Shown here piece by piece: positions 10,074 to 20,170 of a DNA stretch of 64,000 bases. The stretch covers positions 1 through 64,000 of the forward strand of contig JASANZ010002248.1 in the NCBI GenBank assembly GCA_030849805.1, given 5' to 3'. The notes under the pieces were generated by a model that saw only the letters and a list, made by a program, of their open reading frames with translations, did not search any database and was not told the DNA's origin. The stretch's first letter is position 1, and each line of letters starts with the position of its first letter. Made by a program: the position numbers and the translations under genes. The stretch is from Sergeia podlipaevii. Its lineage: Eukaryota; Euglenozoa; Kinetoplastea; Trypanosomatida; Trypanosomatidae.

Positions 10074-11872
10074 GAGGAAATATCACATACGAGCCTTTTG
10101 TCTGACAGCAAGTACCAACCGAAATACTAAATAAACAAACCGCATCCCGCAGCTTCCTCACTCTCAACAGCGTCAACTACTATCATGTGCTTAATCACAT
10201 ATCAATGAAACGGTATGTGCTGTGCACCCTGTAATCATCCAATCTACTTGAACATTTACGCGGCCAATGTAAGGTGCAACGACATTGATAAGCGTTATCC
10301 TCAGAGACACTAAACTCAACATTATCTGCCGCGCTTTGTGGACGCAAAGAAGAAGCGCTGGAAAATCTTTTGCGAAATTGGTACAATGAACTCGTGTGCC
10401 AATGCGTCGTGCGCACACAAACGCTGCCGTATTCATTGTATAAGCAGCTAGTAATGCAGACGTTTTTTTTTTCTTCACATGCAACAACAACAACAACAAC
10501 AAAAAGGACAGTTTTTTTTTTCAGACTTACTTTTTTTTTCTTTTATTACTATTATTAGTAGTATTCACCATCGGTAGGTGACGAGAAGAACCGATACATT
10601 TAACTCGGACTCTTTTCTTTCCTATTGTTAGCTTCTCATCTAAGCTTTTTTCTCACTATGTTTATTAAGATGATATGTTTGGTTTTATTTTGATTTGTTT
10701 CTTTTTCTTTTTTTCTCGTTGTTTTATGGTTACTGTAGGGACCTTGGATGAGGTGCATACTGTTATATATGCGTCTATTGAGGGGCTAGTGTGAGAACAG
10801 AGGCACTGGAAGAAGCAAGAAAAAAAAAAAGATACCCAATAACTATTTAAAAAATTATTTGTCAAAAAATAAATAGCCTTATCCTTTCGATCATCAATAT
10901 ATTCCGATACGGCATATATAAGACAAGAGGCTTTGATTTAGCTCATATATATTTTTTTTCTCAGAAAAGTTGTTCCCTTTGTGAGGAAGCCGCATCCTTT
11001 TTTGTTTATCTTTTTTTTTTGTCTGTGGCTTCCTGATGTTTTTTTTTCTTTTACGATTCGCATGCTTTCATGCTCTGTTTTGTTTGTTTGCTTGTTTATT
11101 TGCTTGCTTTTGCATAATGAGTATGCTCTAGAAGTGTTCCTCACGCTGTCTTTATATAAATGTGTTTTTGTATTTATTTCACACTCGAAATCTAATTTAT
11201 TTGCCACGAGCCAGTTTATTCTAATTTTATTTTTTTCTCTTTTTTTCTAAGTGGAAAAAAAATGAGTAGCGCAAAAATCTACTGACATTTGGAATGATTT
11301 CAAAAGAAAGAAAAGAGCAAGCACTCTTTATGCTATGAATCTCGGCGTCATTTATCTTTTTTTTTTACTTTCGATTTTTTTTTTTTAAGGATAGAATTAT
11401 CATGCCTGCACATGTTATACGAAAGCATGTGTAGCAAACGCATCTCCTTTTTCTTTCTCCAAAAAAAAAAAACATTTTTCTCTTTTTTTCTTGCTGATAT
11501 ATACGTATATTTCGGAAGAAACGAATAAAATGTATATGTGGTTATTTTTAAAATCCTTAAGTACGAATTGGTCGATATATATACATTCTGTGGCTTCCTT
11601 CGATACTGAGATTTCTTTCTTTGATTCATTGTTTATAAATTTAGAGACGCGATGATTGTTGTTGTGACCTCATTTTGTGAATGCACGCAGAGGAGGGGGG
11701 GGGAGTGATGCAAAATGGTTCACTATATCTTTTTTTTCCACACTATTCACTATATGTGACTTCTTTGTATACTTTATTTTTCCTTTTTTATTTTTCCCAC
11801 TTCTTTTTATTCTTTACTAGCGCTGCAAAACGTCACACACTTTCTAAAGGGTTTCTCCGCCCTCTTTTACTA
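10074..11872. other. Long intergenic region with possible further gene remnant
   Basis: The left part (about 10190-10450) still has gene-like composition with no frame open for long, and may be part of the decayed gene. From 10460 on it is A/T homopolymer-rich: T tracts at 10465-10540, 11210-11250 and 11360-11390, and A tracts at 11461-11472. No intact gene is seen. A pyrimidine-rich stretch before an AG at 11872-11873 probably serves the next gene. Confidence 0.55.
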
Positions 11873-11898
11873 GATTTTCTTTTCCTTTTTTCCTCAAG

Positions 11899-12225
11899 AT
11901 GCCCGGCCGCCAAGGAAAGCAGCGGATTAAGAAGAAGAAATCCAAGCGTCTTCCCGTGACCGAGATGGAGAAGACACTCAAGGATAGTATTCATGGTCGC
12001 AAACGCAACGAGAAGGCCATCCTCAAGAACTTGATTCCGCCAAAGCTGGTGCCCAAGGCCAACAAGGTAGCTGTCACTAGTAGTTTGCCAATGTTCCAGG
12101 CGTGTGATGTTGCCCCTAGGCCTGCCGCAGCATCGGTTTCTACTTCTGAGGCAGCTTCACCTGCGTCGCCGCGTACAGCCGTTGCGCATGCTGATGCAAG
12201 GAAGAAGGGGAAGGGCAAGAAGTAA
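11899..12225 (+). CDS. Small basic protein of unknown function
   Basis: The 108-residue product is not recognised. It opens with a Lys/Arg-rich stretch (MPGRQGKQRIKKKKSKRLP) that could direct it to the nucleus or nucleolus or bind RNA. A predicted helical middle follows, then a Pro/Ala/Ser-rich tail ending in KKGKGKK. Codon use is clean and GC-rich compared with its flanks, and the ATG follows a strong pyrimidine tract with AG at 11872-11873, so it is likely a real gene. Whether it is a nucleolar or ribosome-associated factor cannot be told. Confidence 0.6.
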   Translation: MPGRQGKQRIKKKKSKRLPVTEMEKTLKDSIHGRKRNEKAILKNLIPPKLVPKANKVAVTSSLPMFQACDVAPRPAAASVSTSEAASPASPRTAVAHADARKKGKGKK

Positions 12226-12744
12226 AGAAAGAAAAAATGTTGAAGGAAGTCTGCAAGACACATACACGTTTCCCAAAAATTGGCTGCTGAGTCATGTTAA
12301 AGAAAATTAATAGGCGTGAGAAGCATCGATTAACCAAAAAAAAAAAAAAACGCTGGTCACCTTTTTACTATTTTTCTAGTAGAGCATGGCTGATTGTTTC
12401 TAAAGCATAATACATACACAAGATAATAGTAACAATCGCTTCTATCCGTCTGCATCGCACTCTAACGTTATGATGCATATGATCCTCTCTCTCTTTTTTT
12501 TTTTCTTAAGTATCTACCCTCAGGCCTTTGCTCTTTATCTTTCAATTGTGTTTGTGCATTCTTTTTCTCCTTTCATTTTTTTTTTTGCTATATATACTGA
12601 AAGCGGCACCTAGCCAATTACAGTTTTTGTGCTTTTACACGGGCATACTCTTTTTTTTTTACGGTTTGATGTAAGACCACTAGCCTGTTTTATACAAAAA
12701 TATTACTACTACTATTATTATATTATTATTTTAGGTCGTGTGCA
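12226..12744. other. Intergenic region before the actin-like gene
   Basis: It contains an A tract at 12335-12350, T tracts at 12493-12505 and 12650-12660, and an ATT-rich run ending in the AG at 12733-12734, ten bases before the next ATG. No gene is seen. Confidence 0.65.
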
Positions 12745-13656
12745 ATGACTACCTACCGTGGCCGCTCGACATTTGTGTCCATCGGCACACAGTATACACG
12801 AGTGTTTGTTGACCACGATGTGAACGCGTATGAAGTCGTAGTACTGAAAACACCAGTTGCGGTGGCTATCTCAAAACATACCGCCGATGTTGAAAAAATG
12901 ACAGCACTCGATGCGTTCCTTCACCAACTGCTCCGTGCCGGAAACCTCGCCACCGTGTCGGATGAATTTTTTGGTAGAGACACGCTGGTAATCCTCAGCG
13001 ACCCCGACGACACACTTTTATTCAGGAGCTATCTCGCGAGATGGCTTTCTACACGCTCCTCGCGTGCTGTGCGAGAAGCATCCCATGCTCTCTTTGACGC
13101 AGCGCGGTGCAGAAGGGTCCAAAGCCCCGAGAACAATCTTGGCTGTCTTGTGATAGACCTTGGTCAGCATCGCACTCGACTGACTCCAATTACGCGCGGG
13201 GAGGTGGTAGCAGAGTGCATTCGGTTTAGCAGCGGCCTCAGTGCGCTTTATAACGCATGCAATTGCACGGCCTCTCATTCGGGGAAGTTTTACGATGTAG
13301 TAGAGGCGCTGTGTACGCGCTACACAGAGCAAATGGGCAACAGCGACCCCGGCACACAGAATTGTATGAGTACCAGTGGTAGTCCTAGTCCTCATCCTAA
13401 TAGAACTGGGGATAGTGTAGTCGATGAAACATGTACTTGTGATGACATCTGGGAAACGTTTTGTGAGTTTCTTTGCGGTCTTCAATGTGCTCTTGAAGAT
13501 TGCGCTCAGACACTGCACACACGTGGACTCGCCATTGGTTGTCTCGAGACGGTCGTGATGGCCGGTGGAGGTGCTGAGTCACGTCCTTTGAGAAAAATTC
13601 TAGTTGATCTTGTGCATGAACGTGTGCCTGGTGCGCACCTGCTTTGGGTCGCCTGA
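12745..13656 (+). CDS. Divergent actin-fold (actin-related) protein
   Basis: The 303-residue protein carries remnants of the actin/Hsp70 ATPase fold. The N-terminal 'FVSIGTQYTRVFVD' stands where actins have the phosphate-1 loop. 'CLVIDLGQHRTRLTPI' (about residues 135-150) matches phosphate-2, and 'VVMAGGGAESRPLRKIL' (about 270-286) matches the adenosine motif GG. It is shorter than actin (375) and has a Cys/Ser-rich insert around 215-245. It could be a dynactin-type or other orphan actin-related protein; ATP binding is uncertain because the phosphate-1 loop is degenerate. No ARP subfamily is assigned. Confidence 0.6.
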   Translation: MTTYRGRSTFVSIGTQYTRVFVDHDVNAYEVVVLKTPVAVAISKHTADVEKMTALDAFLHQLLRAGNLATVSDEFFGRDTLVILSDPDDTLLFRSYLARWLSTRSSRAVREASHALFDAARCRRVQSPENNLGCLVIDLGQHRTRLTPITRGEVVAECIRFSSGLSALYNACNCTASHSGKFYDVVEALCTRYTEQMGNSDPGTQNCMSTSGSPSPHPNRTGDSVVDETCTCDDIWETFCEFLCGLQCALEDCAQTLHTRGLAIGCLETVVMAGGGAESRPLRKILVDLVHERVPGAHLLWVA

Positions 13657-14020
13657 GGCGATTTTTTTGTTAAATATTTCTTTTCTCCCTCTGGTTTTTT
13701 TTTACAATAAACAAAAATGGACCATATGTTTTTGCTCATCACGTTAATTTCTTATCATTATTATTATTATTGTTGTTGTGATTGTATTGTCTTTAACAAC
13801 TGCATCATGTCCTGTACCCATTCATATACGTCTTATCATTATTATTATTATTATTATTAGAGCGCGATCGCTACTCTCAAGAAGGGTTCAGAGGACGGTA
13901 GTGGCAGGTGTGGCACAAGGAGCTTTTACGTATCTTTGCGCGTCTTCCCTACCCAATTGCTTTACAACATCCTATATATATTTATTCTAATATTATAGAG
14001 TCATTAGATTATATACAATT
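13657..14020. other. Intergenic region with ATT repeats
   Basis: It holds an ATT/GTT-rich run at 13753-13785 and an ATT microsatellite at 13838-13859, followed by TATATA near 13974. No coding signal is seen. Confidence 0.65.
13838..13859. repeat. (ATT)n microsatellite
   Basis: About seven ATT units lie in the 5' flank of the 14021 gene. Confidence 0.9.
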
Positions 14021-15310
14021 ATGTACTCAGACACTACAGAAGAGGCGATACTGCTCCGCTTGCGGGCGAGCTTCGCCGCGAAAAAGCGCCGAACTGGAAG
14101 AGATGATGCGGGCGTCATGAGCGCGCCGGAGGGGGTTGGACTTCCCCCTGTCACACAGGAGCAACTTGACGCTATCGTGCAAGCACGTGAGGAAAGAGCA
14201 GAGGCAGACCGTGCTGCGCGCATTGAACGCGACCTCAGTCGTCGGCACCCCCAGTACAACTGCGTCGTCTCAGCGCAGGCACTGCGCGGCGACTGTGCTT
14301 TACACGATGCCGCTCCAACTGCGGACGTGGACGGCAAAGCCCACGTCTTCGGTGCGCTAAGAAACCTCTTCCGTATGGCCATTATACGTTCTCGCGTCAA
14401 GCGCCGCCTCGACGGCCTTGCGAACGCTCATAAGGAGCAGAGGGAAAAGCTAGAGGCTGGGGAGGCCACAAGGACCATGCAGAAAAATCAAGGAGCTGAG
14501 GTTCACGGGCCTGCTGCCATAGTGAAGATACGGAACCTCGACGATGGCATGGCAGAGGTGGCCTCCGGGCCCAGTGGTGTTGGCGCCAAAGTGACTGGCA
14601 ACGGCACAGATACAGCCATCAACGATACACTCGGACCCTTTCATGTATATGGCTTGTGCGACCGTCGTCCACCCCGTGAGCCGTTCGCCTTCCGTGTGCG
14701 CCGGCATCAGCGCGAGCCTCTGCCAGAGTTTGTCTTGGATGTCTCAGCGCAGGCGGCAGAAGAGGTGGTTGCATTTCGGCTTACACGCGAGGAGGAAGAG
14801 AGTGGTCCTACACTCGAGCACTTTGCCCAACCGCTCGTTACGCTGGAAACATACGCCATGCCAGCGTATCCGTACTGTCTGCAGTCTGTCAGTAAGTATG
14901 GCGGCTTGGAGTCCGCACCAGTGGGAATGCATTCCTTATCGGGTGCAGTCAGTGGCGGCGGTGGTGGTGGCACCACATCTTCCACAGGGGCAGCTGCCGC
15001 TGCAGCCCGCGGTGATGGTCAGCTGCGTGGTGCAGGACGCAACGCCATCCTTATGGAGGATGGGCTACTGTCAAGACCGAAGAAGATGGTGTGCGCGATA
15101 GAGGAGGACTCTTTGAGTGAGGATGACTCTGAGATGGATGGGCACGATGTAGTAGTAACTATGGGGTATGACTACCCTTGGCCAATCATTAGTACAGTTG
15201 CTGCCGCTGCTGCTGCTGCTGGCTCTGCCGGCGCTGTGTCTAGTGGGCAAACTGGCAATGGTGTTTCTGGCGCCACCTTCGACTACTTTGTTTATCGTTT
15301 TACTGCATGA
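14021..15310 (+). CDS. Protein of unknown function, 429 residues
   Basis: Not recognised. Residues 1-75 are charged and helical ('LLRLRASFAAKKRR', then an Ala/Glu/Arg helix). A second basic helix around 108-150 ('FRMAIIRSRVKRRLDGL') is followed by a better-ordered section at about 200-300 ('PFHVYGLCDRRPPREPFAFRVRR', 'LPEFVLDVSAQ', 'LVTLETYAMPAYPYCLQ'). The C-terminal third is Gly/Ser/Ala-rich with an acidic patch, and ends in a short ordered motif, 'TFDYFVYRF'. The basic-helix-then-beta layout recalls axonemal proteins, but no family can be named. Start at 14021 is the first ATG of the frame. Confidence 0.75.
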   Translation: MYSDTTEEAILLRLRASFAAKKRRTGRDDAGVMSAPEGVGLPPVTQEQLDAIVQAREERAEADRAARIERDLSRRHPQYNCVVSAQALRGDCALHDAAPTADVDGKAHVFGALRNLFRMAIIRSRVKRRLDGLANAHKEQREKLEAGEATRTMQKNQGAEVHGPAAIVKIRNLDDGMAEVASGPSGVGAKVTGNGTDTAINDTLGPFHVYGLCDRRPPREPFAFRVRRHQREPLPEFVLDVSAQAAEEVVAFRLTREEEESGPTLEHFAQPLVTLETYAMPAYPYCLQSVSKYGGLESAPVGMHSLSGAVSGGGGGGTTSSTGAAAAAARGDGQLRGAGRNAILMEDGLLSRPKKMVCAIEEDSLSEDDSEMDGHDVVVTMGYDYPWPIISTVAAAAAAAGSAGAVSSGQTGNGVSGATFDYFVYRFTA

Positions 15311-16125
15311 AGTTGGTGGTCTTTTACAACAACGAAAATAAATAAATGGTGGGGGAGGGCAAGGAGCACTTGGTTGCCGCTACACTGATACTGCTGTCTT
15401 GCTTCTCCTACGCTGGATTGACCTTTAAACCTTTCTCTCTTTCTCTGTCTCGTAGATGATGTTGTTGTTTTTTTGTGATTGTTGAGGCTACTGGCATTGT
15501 ACCTGTTTGATTGATTGGTTTTTTTTTTCCATTGTGCTTACTTCCACACCCCTTTTCCTTATCTCTTCTATTGTTTCATTTTCTCTTTATTTGGGGGAGA
15601 GGAATGATGTTAATGTACACTAGAGCACAACAGAACAATGTAAAAAAAGGGGGTTTTCTGTGTTATTTATGTGTTTACTTTCAGGAACTGTACAGCGTAC
15701 TTCCGTGTTTGGCACTTACAGCGCTTTGCTTCTCTCATTTATTATTCTCTTTATGTATGATGGCATTATTCTTCTTTTTAGGAGGGGGAGTGATTATTTT
15801 TTCTCTTGTCTTTTTTTTTTTTAATGGTCTCCAAGGTGGTATAGGTATACATAGAAATTTAGGCAAATACATTTATATCTCATCTATAGTTTCCATCCTT
15901 TTTTTTTCCTTGCGCGTGTTTATTTTCCTTTCCTTTTTCTTTTATTATTTTTTTGGAGGACCTTTTTCATTCATTTTCTTGTGCCTTATAGACAACAGTA
16001 GGTATATACACATATTCACTATCATTGTTGATTTTCTATCTTTTTTTTTCATTTTAAGAAGGAACACATTCAAGTTATCGCAACTGTCAACCGAATACAT
16101 AGACAAGAGACACTCTATACTCTCA
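15311..16125. other. Intergenic region before the FYVE gene
   Basis: T-rich throughout (15515-15530, 15810-15825, 15900-15960, 16040-16055). A frame open from 15511 into the FYVE gene encodes Phe/Leu-rich sequence from these tracts and is most likely 5' UTR rather than a membrane domain. AG dinucleotides after the T tract near 16056 offer splice acceptors. Confidence 0.6.
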
Positions 16126-17301
16126 ATGTCACTGAATATATCTGTGAAGCCATGGAGAGAGGACGCAATGTCGCAAGTGTGCGACAGATGTGCCAGTCGC
16201 TTCACCGTTTTTACGCGTCGCCATCACTGCCGTCGTTGCGGATTTATCTTCTGCGCCTCCTGCTGTCATGCTTTTCAGCGCATCCCTGAGCTTGGCATCC
16301 GTGCTCCACAACGTGTGTGCGTGGACTGTGAGAGCATGCTGCTATACTCCCGTCGTGTACACCTCAATGGTCCTGATGGTGAGCGGAGGCGTGTACTTTG
16401 CGCCTTGCGCAGCAGCGAAGAACGTGATGCACTGCCTGAGATGCCACTTCTCATGTGTGAAGAAAGAAGTGCTGCGCGTTGTTCACCACCAGCGGCTTTG
16501 GCGATTTGCCACCAAGCAGCAAGCAAGGACGGTGTGTGCGACACACCACAACTGGAGAAGAGAAGTGCCAAAGAGGAGCACCCACGAGAACAGCAGCGTC
16601 GGTGCGAGGCGCACGAAAGCGAAGTCAATCAGCAACTGAAAAAGAGTATCATACCTAGTCCAGAAAGTCGATGCGTGAGACATACGAGTGGGGTTCGAAA
16701 GCCCGCGAAAAATAATCTCTCCTCTGTGTCGTTTCATCGGCGTAGTGGCAGTAGCGAGGCGAGCGATATGGATCATGGCCTTGACACGTCAAGTAGTGAC
16801 GACGACAGGTTGGATGGGTTACGTGAAGACCCCTCCAGCACACTGGCTGAAGTCTTGTCAAATTGTCGTGAGCGGACGTCCGTTGCAAACGTGTCCTTCC
16901 TCAGCACTCTACAAAACAACATTGTCAATGGCGAGGCAGAGAACGTGCTACGCGTACTGCTGCTTCCTAACGACAAGTGCAACTCCGCCATAATTGTAAC
17001 CGTTAACAAGAACGAGACCATCGCAGACCTCACAGTGCGGCTTTCAGAGAACTACTTCAGGCTCGCCAATGGCCCCTTCACACCATTCAAAGACGAACAA
17101 AAACAAGCGCTACTTGGCTCGCTAGCTTTCTGGGGAGAGCTTGAGCAGCTTCGGCCAAATGAACGTGCGATTGATGTGGCGAGGGCATACACCCACTTGG
17201 TGTTATCCACCATGAATATGGGCCAGCTGAGCTTGTACAAGGAGGTAATCGTGGATGACCCTGAGCTTCGTCCTTTTTTTTTGTGTCCTCACACAGATTG
17301 A
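16126..17301 (+). CDS. FYVE zinc-finger protein
   Basis: The 391-residue protein starts at MSLN and has a complete FYVE domain at residues 10-70: WxxD (W10, D13), the C19/C22 pair, the RRHHCRRCG core at 31-39, C43/C46 and C65/C68. FYVE domains bind phosphatidylinositol 3-phosphate on endosomal membranes, so an endocytic or vesicle-trafficking role is likely. A Ser/Arg/Glu-rich linker at about 90-250 is low-complexity. A second ordered region (about 255-385, 'ENVLRVLLLPNDKCNSAIIVTVNKNETI') has no recognised family. The stop lies just after a T8 tract that encodes 'PFFLCPHTD', so an indel there could have altered the C-terminus. Confidence 0.88.
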   Translation: MSLNISVKPWREDAMSQVCDRCASRFTVFTRRHHCRRCGFIFCASCCHAFQRIPELGIRAPQRVCVDCESMLLYSRRVHLNGPDGERRRVLCALRSSEERDALPEMPLLMCEERSAARCSPPAALAICHQAASKDGVCDTPQLEKRSAKEEHPREQQRRCEAHESEVNQQLKKSIIPSPESRCVRHTSGVRKPAKNNLSSVSFHRRSGSSEASDMDHGLDTSSSDDDRLDGLREDPSSTLAEVLSNCRERTSVANVSFLSTLQNNIVNGEAENVLRVLLLPNDKCNSAIIVTVNKNETIADLTVRLSENYFRLANGPFTPFKDEQKQALLGSLAFWGELEQLRPNERAIDVARAYTHLVLSTMNMGQLSLYKEVIVDDPELRPFFLCPHTD

Positions 17302-18839
17302 TTGCAGTCCTCTAAATCTAGGTGCTTTTTTTTTTTTTATGAAAGCAGCTAAACGTCAGTGGTCAAGAGAATATACTTTTCTCAAAGAAAAAAATGGATA
17401 GGATGCTACTATTGTGGGAGTTGTCGGCTAGAAAGTAATTATTAAAAAAAAACTCTGCTTTTATATATATATATATATTGGTACTCTTCACTTTTTTTTT
17501 TCTTTGGCTCGCGCCTTTCTTTTTTTGGTGGGGCGGCGTGCGTTTTTTTTTTTTTTTGCTGAAGGCGTCCTGCTATTTTGTTTGTCTTTTTTTTTTTTCA
17601 AATGCGTCATTTTTCCGTCTTTTTTGGGGGGGGATGATGATGATCGTAGTTTTTTTAATGAATGTCCACTACTCTTTACTGCATTGTTCAAAATCAGAAA
17701 TCGTGCTCTGCAGATACGTTCTTTTTTTCTTCTCTTTTTTTGTCTTAGATATTTATATATATATATATATATGGAAACATCAATTTGGCAGAACTGGATA
17801 GCAGCTACGTTTAGTAAACGTTACCACCAGTTCTTTTAGATGTCCCTCTTCATTTTTCTCCCCTTTTCGGTTTTGTTCTTCACGATTGTTGTTTTTTCTT
17901 CTATGCTTCTTTTTTTTTGAAGAGGGGAGTTAAGTAAAAGGCGTGTATTTATACGACTGACGATGTTGTTGTATTTTTTTGTTGTTTTTCTTCGCTATAT
18001 ATATACATTTCTTTTTGTTTTGCACCAGACGGTGTATCCCCGGTGTGTGTATGTGTGCTGCAACAGAGCCTTTTTTTTTACTGCGAGTGCCTACATATAC
18101 ATAAACACTATTTTTCATTATCATTTCCTGTCATTCAGCGAGTGTTTCAAAAAAAAAAAGAATGAGAGATTTCTGCTTTCTTTACATTTTATTACTTTTT
18201 TTTTACAATGAATTTGAGTAGTGCTGATATCCTAGGGTAATTGTTCCTCTGTATACATGCATAAAAAATACTGCACTTTTTTTGTTATATATGCTGTCAT
18301 TCGGTAGGGATTCAACGCATGTTGTTTTATCATGCTTTCTACTTTTCTCCTTACTTTCTTTTCTTTGTTTTTTTATACGCCATGTTCATTGGGAATCGTG
18401 ATACAACTGGCAAATACAGTGTTGGAAGAGACCCTCCACATCTGGCACACGCACACACACACACACACACAAAATGAAGAAAGTCGGAGAAAGGGGGAAA
18501 ATGTAAGGAAAATGAAATTTACAACGCGTTTTTTTTTTTTGTTACCACTGTTATCTTCATTGGCAGTAATGGGTGTTATACAGGGAGAGAGAGAGAGAAA
18601 GCTTGCTTTTTATTTGTTTCGCTTTCATTGAATGGTACTGTTTCACAGTTCAGTGCTTATATCACGTCGTCTGGTGCTTTTTTTCTCTGTACTCTCTTTT
18701 TTTTTTTTATGTGATCACTTGATCTATCTTTCCTTTTTCTCTTTTCTCTTCTTTTTTTTCTTTTCAGTGATGCATATTCAACACACCTACTAGTACGCAA
18801 ATCAACGTTGGAACACACACAAATAGGAGTTGAAATTTA
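17302..18839. other. Long intergenic region, T-rich
   Basis: It holds long T tracts, AT runs near 17463-17478 and 17753-17771, a CA repeat at 18452-18471 and GA runs near 18580. Several open frames here encode only Phe/Tyr/Leu-rich homopolymer translations. No gene is supported. Confidence 0.65.
18452..18471. repeat. (CA)n microsatellite
   Basis: Ten CA units lie in the intergenic DNA upstream of the 18840 gene. Confidence 0.9.
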
Positions 18840-19817
18840 ATGGACGTGGCTAGCTTTTTAAAGAACTTCAAGAAGGAGCGTCAGACAGTCGCCTCTGGGA
18901 GAGCGCTGGAGTCGGCAGGTAGCAGCAGCGACGTTAGTAGGCTGCATCGAGTCAGTGCCGAGGAGACAGCGGAGGGCATCGTCTTTTCTTCCGAGAGTGA
19001 TGGGGAGCACGAAGAGACGGAGGGTAATGTAGCGCAAGATCAGGGTCGCGAGATGGGACTTGCTAGCTCCATCGTGCGCAAGGTTCGCAAAGACGACTAC
19101 AAGGCCAACGAGAAGCATAACCAGGAGTACGCCCCGTTGAAGGTGCTGGCGACCAACGAAGAAGTTCAGAGCACCCACCGGCGCGGACCTGGTGGCGGTG
19201 TTGGTAATGGAGCATCCAATGGTTTGGCATCCCTCATGCTCCTTCACGGTGACACTCACACTGGGCATGCCTTTGCTCTTCAACGCAAGCGAACACGCAG
19301 TAATAATAGTGGTAGTAGTGCTACTACTAAAGCCGCAGAAATATTGAGAGCAGAGCTGCTGAAGGAGCGGGAGAAACTAAACCGCAGCGCAGCTGTGGTG
19401 GCGGCTGCGACGAGCAACAACAAGGTAGACGATAGAGAAAGTGTGGAGCGGGCTGCGGAAAATCTGAAGCAGACTTTCGTCTCCGTAGACGAGCTTTTTG
19501 AGAGCGCCGCGCAGCAACGGGGATCCTCGCCAGCCTCTATTTTGGATGGGCTGCCTCCGCTTCCTTCTGGACCTTCAGTGCCCGGAGAACCACAAGAGGA
19601 GGTGGGCATACCCACTGCAGTTGTCGTGACCGCGGCGGAGGTTTCACCAGAGCCTTCAAAGATGGAGAGGCCAAAGTCTGAGGAGAACACCGCTGCGCAG
19701 CAGCCACCGCTCAAGAAGAAAAAGATGAGCCTCTTCGCGATGGCAAAAGGCATTGTTGCGGACGGTGGAAACGCGGAAGATGCCTCGGCGGAGTCTCTCA
19801 ACACGCGCAAGTTCTAA
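18840..19817 (+). CDS. Low-complexity protein of unknown function, 325 residues
   Basis: Not recognised. The N-terminus 'MDVASFLKNFKKERQ' is helical. A conserved-looking stretch, 'RKVRKDDYKANEKHNQEYAP', lies near residues 80-100. A helix rich in Glu/Arg ('AAEILRAELLKEREKLNR') runs around 165-183. The C-terminus has a lysine cluster (PPLKKKKMSLF) that fits a nuclear localisation signal. The rest is Ser/Glu/Pro/Ala-rich and probably disordered. Clean GC-rich codon use supports a real gene. A nuclear RNA-processing role is possible but unproven. Confidence 0.7.
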   Translation: MDVASFLKNFKKERQTVASGRALESAGSSSDVSRLHRVSAEETAEGIVFSSESDGEHEETEGNVAQDQGREMGLASSIVRKVRKDDYKANEKHNQEYAPLKVLATNEEVQSTHRRGPGGGVGNGASNGLASLMLLHGDTHTGHAFALQRKRTRSNNSGSSATTKAAEILRAELLKEREKLNRSAAVVAAATSNNKVDDRESVERAAENLKQTFVSVDELFESAAQQRGSSPASILDGLPPLPSGPSVPGEPQEEVGIPTAVVVTAAEVSPEPSKMERPKSEENTAAQQPPLKKKKMSLFAMAKGIVADGGNAEDASAESLNTRKF

Positions 19818-20170
19818 TGTGTGCTGCTTATCAGCGAAACAATTATTTCTCACTAAATCGCAAAAAATAATAATAATAATAATAATAATAATCCTCCGTA
19901 TTAAAGAGAAAAGCTAATGTTGAGGCTGTGAATGCAAGTGGGTTGTTATAGTTTGCTTTGATGCGCTCATTATTATTATTATTATTCTATTTTCGAGTTC
20001 TCCACGCCTACTACTACTTTCTCTTTCTCATCTTGGTAGTCTATGAAGGCGAGGCGCACCAGTCTGCGCTGACCAACATTGACTTATTGCATTACTTCAC
20101 ATATAGGCACATCACACTAAACAGGAAACAAGAGGGTAAGAAGATAGATAGATTATTATTATTATTACCA
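19818..20170. other. Short intergenic region before the kinase
   Basis: It contains an AAT repeat at 19867-19892 and ATT runs at 19968-19986 and 20153-20167. The open frame from 19958 into the kinase encodes T-tract-derived sequence and is taken as 5' UTR. Confidence 0.65.
19867..19892. repeat. (AAT)n microsatellite
   Basis: About eight AAT units lie in the 3' flank of the 18840 gene. Confidence 0.9.

Noticed and set aside
15511..16125. Open frame adding about 205 hydrophobic residues to the N-terminus of the FYVE protein
   Set aside because: It is encoded by T tracts typical of intergenic DNA; the FYVE domain begins right after the ATG at 16126.
16688..16710. Sequence resembling a tRNA T-loop (GGGTTCGAAAG)
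   Set aside because: Lies inside the FYVE coding frame and has no matching acceptor or anticodon stems.
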